Shown here: positions 62,034 to 64,000 of the stretch, one piece after another
How positions within the stretch are numbered: position 1 is the first letter of the stretch
Layout of the letters: every line of letters starts with the position of its first letter
From: Betaproteobacteria bacterium
Lineage (GTDB): Bacteria; Pseudomonadota; Gammaproteobacteria; Burkholderiales; SG8-39
Direction: 5' to 3'
NCBI GenBank assembly: GCA_016195915.1
Contig: JACPYS010000055.1
Coordinates: 142,057 to 206,056 of the forward strand
Length of the DNA stretch: 64,000 nucleotides
Notes under the pieces: model-generated
Seen by the model: the letters and a program-made list of their open reading frames with translations, nothing else
The model's database searches: none
What the model was told of the DNA's origin: nothing
Translations under genes and position numbers: made by a program

Positions 62034-62113
62034 GTCATGCGCAGCCTACGCCGAATGACGAGCAATGCTAAGGCCCGGGGATATCCTCGTTCCGCTGAAG
62101 TGGCGCTGCAGCA

Positions 62114-62503
62114 TTGACGCCCACGCCGCGCAGGAACGGCGCGAGCGGCAACGCCTGGGACACCAACGCCGAGCGCGCCGGCGCGGTGCGCGAAGTCCTG
62201 CGCGTGAAGGCGCGCCACGAAGGCTTCGTGCGCAACACCACGCGCAGCCTGGAACTCATGCTGCCGCCGGCCTGCGACGCCGTCACCGCGCGCTGCCCGG
62301 CGCAGGACTCGGTGCTGCCGCTATGGCTGGAGGACGACCACTTCGCGACGCCGTTCTGCTGCTACGGCAACGACGTCGACTGCTCGCGCTGCGGCGCCTG
62401 GGTGGTGTTCCACCTCGCTGCGCGTCTCGATCGCGGCGAGGCGCTGGTACCCGGCGTCTCCGCCGAGAAGCCTGCGCAGAGCGGCTGGTTCGCGGCGGCC
62501 TGA
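62114..62503 (+). pseudogene. C-terminal remnant of a radical SAM-like enzyme
   Basis: A 129-codon frame with no proper start. From TNAERAGAVREVLRVK onwards it reads like the C-terminal accessory region of an iron-sulfur/radical SAM protein: cysteine-rich TPFCCYGNDVDCSRCGAWVVF near the end. The N-terminal barrel (~250 residues) is absent; a TGA lies upstream at about 62094. Between two minus-strand genes, it is probably left from a deleted plus-strand gene. Family assignment is tentative. Confidence 0.4.
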
Positions 62504-62523
62504 CGGCTCGCCCGCGTCGCAGC

Positions 62524-63405
62524 TCAGAACCTGTAAAACGCCGCGGGCGTGTCGACCATGATCGTGCGGCGCATCGCGTGGTCGCTCACCCAGTCGCCGA
62601 AGGCATCGACGAGATCCGCATCGTTGGGATTGACGAGGTACTTGTTCGGATGCGGCCAGTCGGTTCCCCACAGGACGCGCTGCGGCGCAGCCTCGATCAG
62701 GGCGTGCGCCATCGGTTTCACATCGTCGTAAGGCGGCAGATCGGTCGTCGAGACGCGGTTGGCACCGGAGATCTTGATCCAGGTGTTCCCGCGCCGCACC
62801 AGTTCGATGAGCGCCTGGAAGCCGGCCGCCGCGACGCCGTCGCTCGCCGGTTGATAGGCGAAATGCGCGATCGACATCGGCACCTTCAGCGCCGTGAACA
62901 CCGGCATCAGCTCGATGATGTCCTTGCCGGGAAACAGGAACTCGAGGTGCCAGCCGAATGCGCTGATGCGGCTGGCGAGATCGGGGACGTCGCGGATCGC
63001 GACGGGCATGCCGCCTTTGTTGTCGGTGTTCAGCCGCACGCCGCGCACGCCGGATGCATCGAGCGCCGCGAGTTCCCTGTCGGTGACACCCATGCCGAGC
63101 GCCACGACGCACCGCGCCCGGTTCGCGCTTTGCGCGTTGAGCGCCGCCATGGCATTCAGAATGGCTGAATTGTCGACGCCGTAGACGGAGGGCTGCGTAA
63201 ACACCACGCGCCCGATGCCAAGCGTGGCGTGCAGGTGCTTCAGGTCCGCGAGTGTCGAGTGCGGCGGGTTGTAGCCGCGGCCCGGAGAGAGCGGATAACC
63301 CGGCTCGAACACATGGACGTGCGTGTCGATCGAGCCCTCGGGCAGCACCAAGCGGGGCCGGCGCGGATTTCGATCGGGCGGCAGGCAGTGTCTGATCTCG
63401 CTCAT
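62524..63405 (-). CDS. Amidohydrolase family protein (PDC hydrolase-like)
   Basis: A 293-aa TIM-barrel hydrolase. First metal pair His29 and His31 (DTHVHVFEPG), LGIGRVVFTQPSVYGVDNS, WHLEFLFPGKD, and WGTDWPHPN near the end with the catalytic Asp. It resembles 2-pyrone-4,6-dicarboxylate lactonase (LigI) and other TTT-linked amidohydrolases, which open cyclic carboxylates. It may supply the acids imported by this region's transporters. It is divergent from the last Bug protein (51-base gap). Confidence 0.85.
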   Translation of the reverse strand: MSEIRHCLPPDRNPRRPRLVLPEGSIDTHVHVFEPGYPLSPGRGYNPPHSTLADLKHLHATLGIGRVVFTQPSVYGVDNSAILNAMAALNAQSANRARCVVALGMGVTDRELAALDASGVRGVRLNTDNKGGMPVAIRDVPDLASRISAFGWHLEFLFPGKDIIELMPVFTALKVPMSIAHFAYQPASDGVAAAGFQALIELVRRGNTWIKISGANRVSTTDLPPYDDVKPMAHALIEAAPQRVLWGTDWPHPNKYLVNPNDADLVDAFGDWVSDHAMRRTIMVDTPAAFYRF

Positions 63406-63455
63406 GCCGGGATCTTACGATACCATCGAGTCCGCGCTCTCCGGAGGAGGAGAAG

Positions 63456-64000
63456 ATGGACAGAAGACGCTTCGTGGTCGGCTCGGCGGCTGCCGCCGCC
63501 GCATTCGCCGCCAAGCCATCGTTCGGGCAGGACGCCTACCCGTCGCGCCCGATCACCTTCGTCAACCCGTTCCCGCCGGGCGGCGCGGCCGACGTGGTTG
63601 GACGGCCGCTCGCGGCCGTGATGGAACCCCTGCTCAAGCAGCCGGTGGTCATGGAAACCAAGGCCGGCGCCGCCGGTGCGGTCGGCGCGCAGTTCGTCGC
63701 CAACGCGAGGCCCGACGGCTACACGCTGCTCGTGCACATCGTTTCGATCTCGGGCTTCGCGGAGGTCGACAAGCTGTTCGAGCGCCAGCCCAAGTTTACG
63801 CGCGCGGACTTCATCCCGATCGCGCGCCTGACCGCGGGGCCGATGGTGCTGCTGGTGAACGACAAGCAGCCGTACAAGACCTTGAAGGAACTGGTGGACG
63901 ATGCGAAGCAACGGCCGAACGGCATCATCTTCAGTTCCTCCGGCCTGTACGGCGCCCTGCACCTGCCGACCGCGCTGTTCATGCAGGCGGCGGGAATCCA
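63456..64000 (+). CDS. TTT (Bug-family) periplasmic binding protein 7, cut by the window end
   Basis: The first ~181 residues of a Bug-family receptor. The N-terminus MDRRRFVVGSAAAAAAFAA has a twin-arginine pattern (RRRFVVG) unlike the Sec signals of the other six, so export by Tat is likely. Then QDAYPSRPITFVNPFPPGGA, ARPDGYTLLVHIVSISG and NGIIFSSSGLYGALHL. GGAGGAGG at 63443-63450 gives a strong ribosome site. The 3' part is outside the window. Confidence 0.85.
   Translation, partial: MDRRRFVVGSAAAAAAFAAKPSFGQDAYPSRPITFVNPFPPGGAADVVGRPLAAVMEPLLKQPVVMETKAGAAGAVGAQFVANARPDGYTLLVHIVSISGFAEVDKLFERQPKFTRADFIPIARLTAGPMVLLVNDKQPYKTLKELVDDAKQRPNGIIFSSSGLYGALHLPTALFMQAAGI

Overview
The window is GC-rich, densely coded bacterial chromosome. 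It most likely comes from a betaproteobacterium of the order Burkholderiales. The main reason is seven Bug/TctC-type periplasmic binding proteins of the tripartite tricarboxylate transporter (TTT) family in 64 kb, an expansion typical of Bordetella/Cupriavidus-like genomes. The gene styles agree: PEP carboxylase, a TcuA-like dehydrogenase, HpsN-like dehydrogenase and DUF2126 transglutaminase. The genus cannot be fixed from the sequence alone.

Layout. 1-1800: the 3' half of a tRNA gene (probable attachment-site core), then four toxin-antitoxin (TA) modules. All four antitoxins are intact, but three of the four toxins are only fragments. 1811-4177: O-acetylhomoserine sulfhydrylase and a zinc alcohol dehydrogenase. 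4196-20324: two minus-strand clusters of the poorly understood circularly permuted ATP-grasp / alpha-E / transglutaminase-like (amidoligase) system. The first is compact, with ATP-grasp and alpha-E fused. The second has six genes, including an N-formylglutamate amidohydrolase-family protein and a DUF2126 protein. An aldo-keto reductase, a lipoprotein binding protein, an MsbA-like ABC exporter and an unknown 122-aa protein lie between them. Two of the three transglutaminase domains in the second cluster lack a canonical catalytic residue.

20592-28668: formate/nitrite channel with an FNR-like box, AraC regulator, CoA-binding protein, ThDP enzyme preceded by a NIPSNAP remnant, YkgJ-type cysteine-cluster protein, an ECF sigma operon, and a cyclase-like/SRPBCC two-domain protein. 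28693-42258: catabolic clusters built around Bug binding proteins: alpha/beta hydrolase; CoA transferase plus HMG-CoA-lyase-like enzyme; and a tightly coupled operon with two hydroxypyruvate-isomerase-like TIM barrels on either side of a binding protein. A peroxiredoxin-glutaredoxin hybrid sits among them. 42276-45026: PEP carboxylase.

45341-53272: a SsuABC/TauABC-type ABC importer, zinc dehydrogenase, SDR, HisD-superfamily dehydrogenase and MFS permease. This set resembles the HpsNOP enzymes for 2,3-dihydroxypropane-1-sulfonate. 53422-62033: a tricarboxylate cluster with PrpF-like isomerase, Bug protein, TcuA-like flavoprotein, two MmgE/PrpD genes (the second broken by an internal deletion and frameshift) and the only TctA/TctB membrane pair in the window. 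62034-64000: a radical-SAM C-terminal remnant, a PDC-hydrolase-like amidohydrolase and a seventh, truncated Bug protein with a Tat-like signal.

The best candidate for an undescribed system is the amidoligase region 4196-20324. The TA graveyard and the Bug-linked double hydroxypyruvate-isomerase operon are also notable. Everything was read by eye from the sequence. No database or folding search was run.
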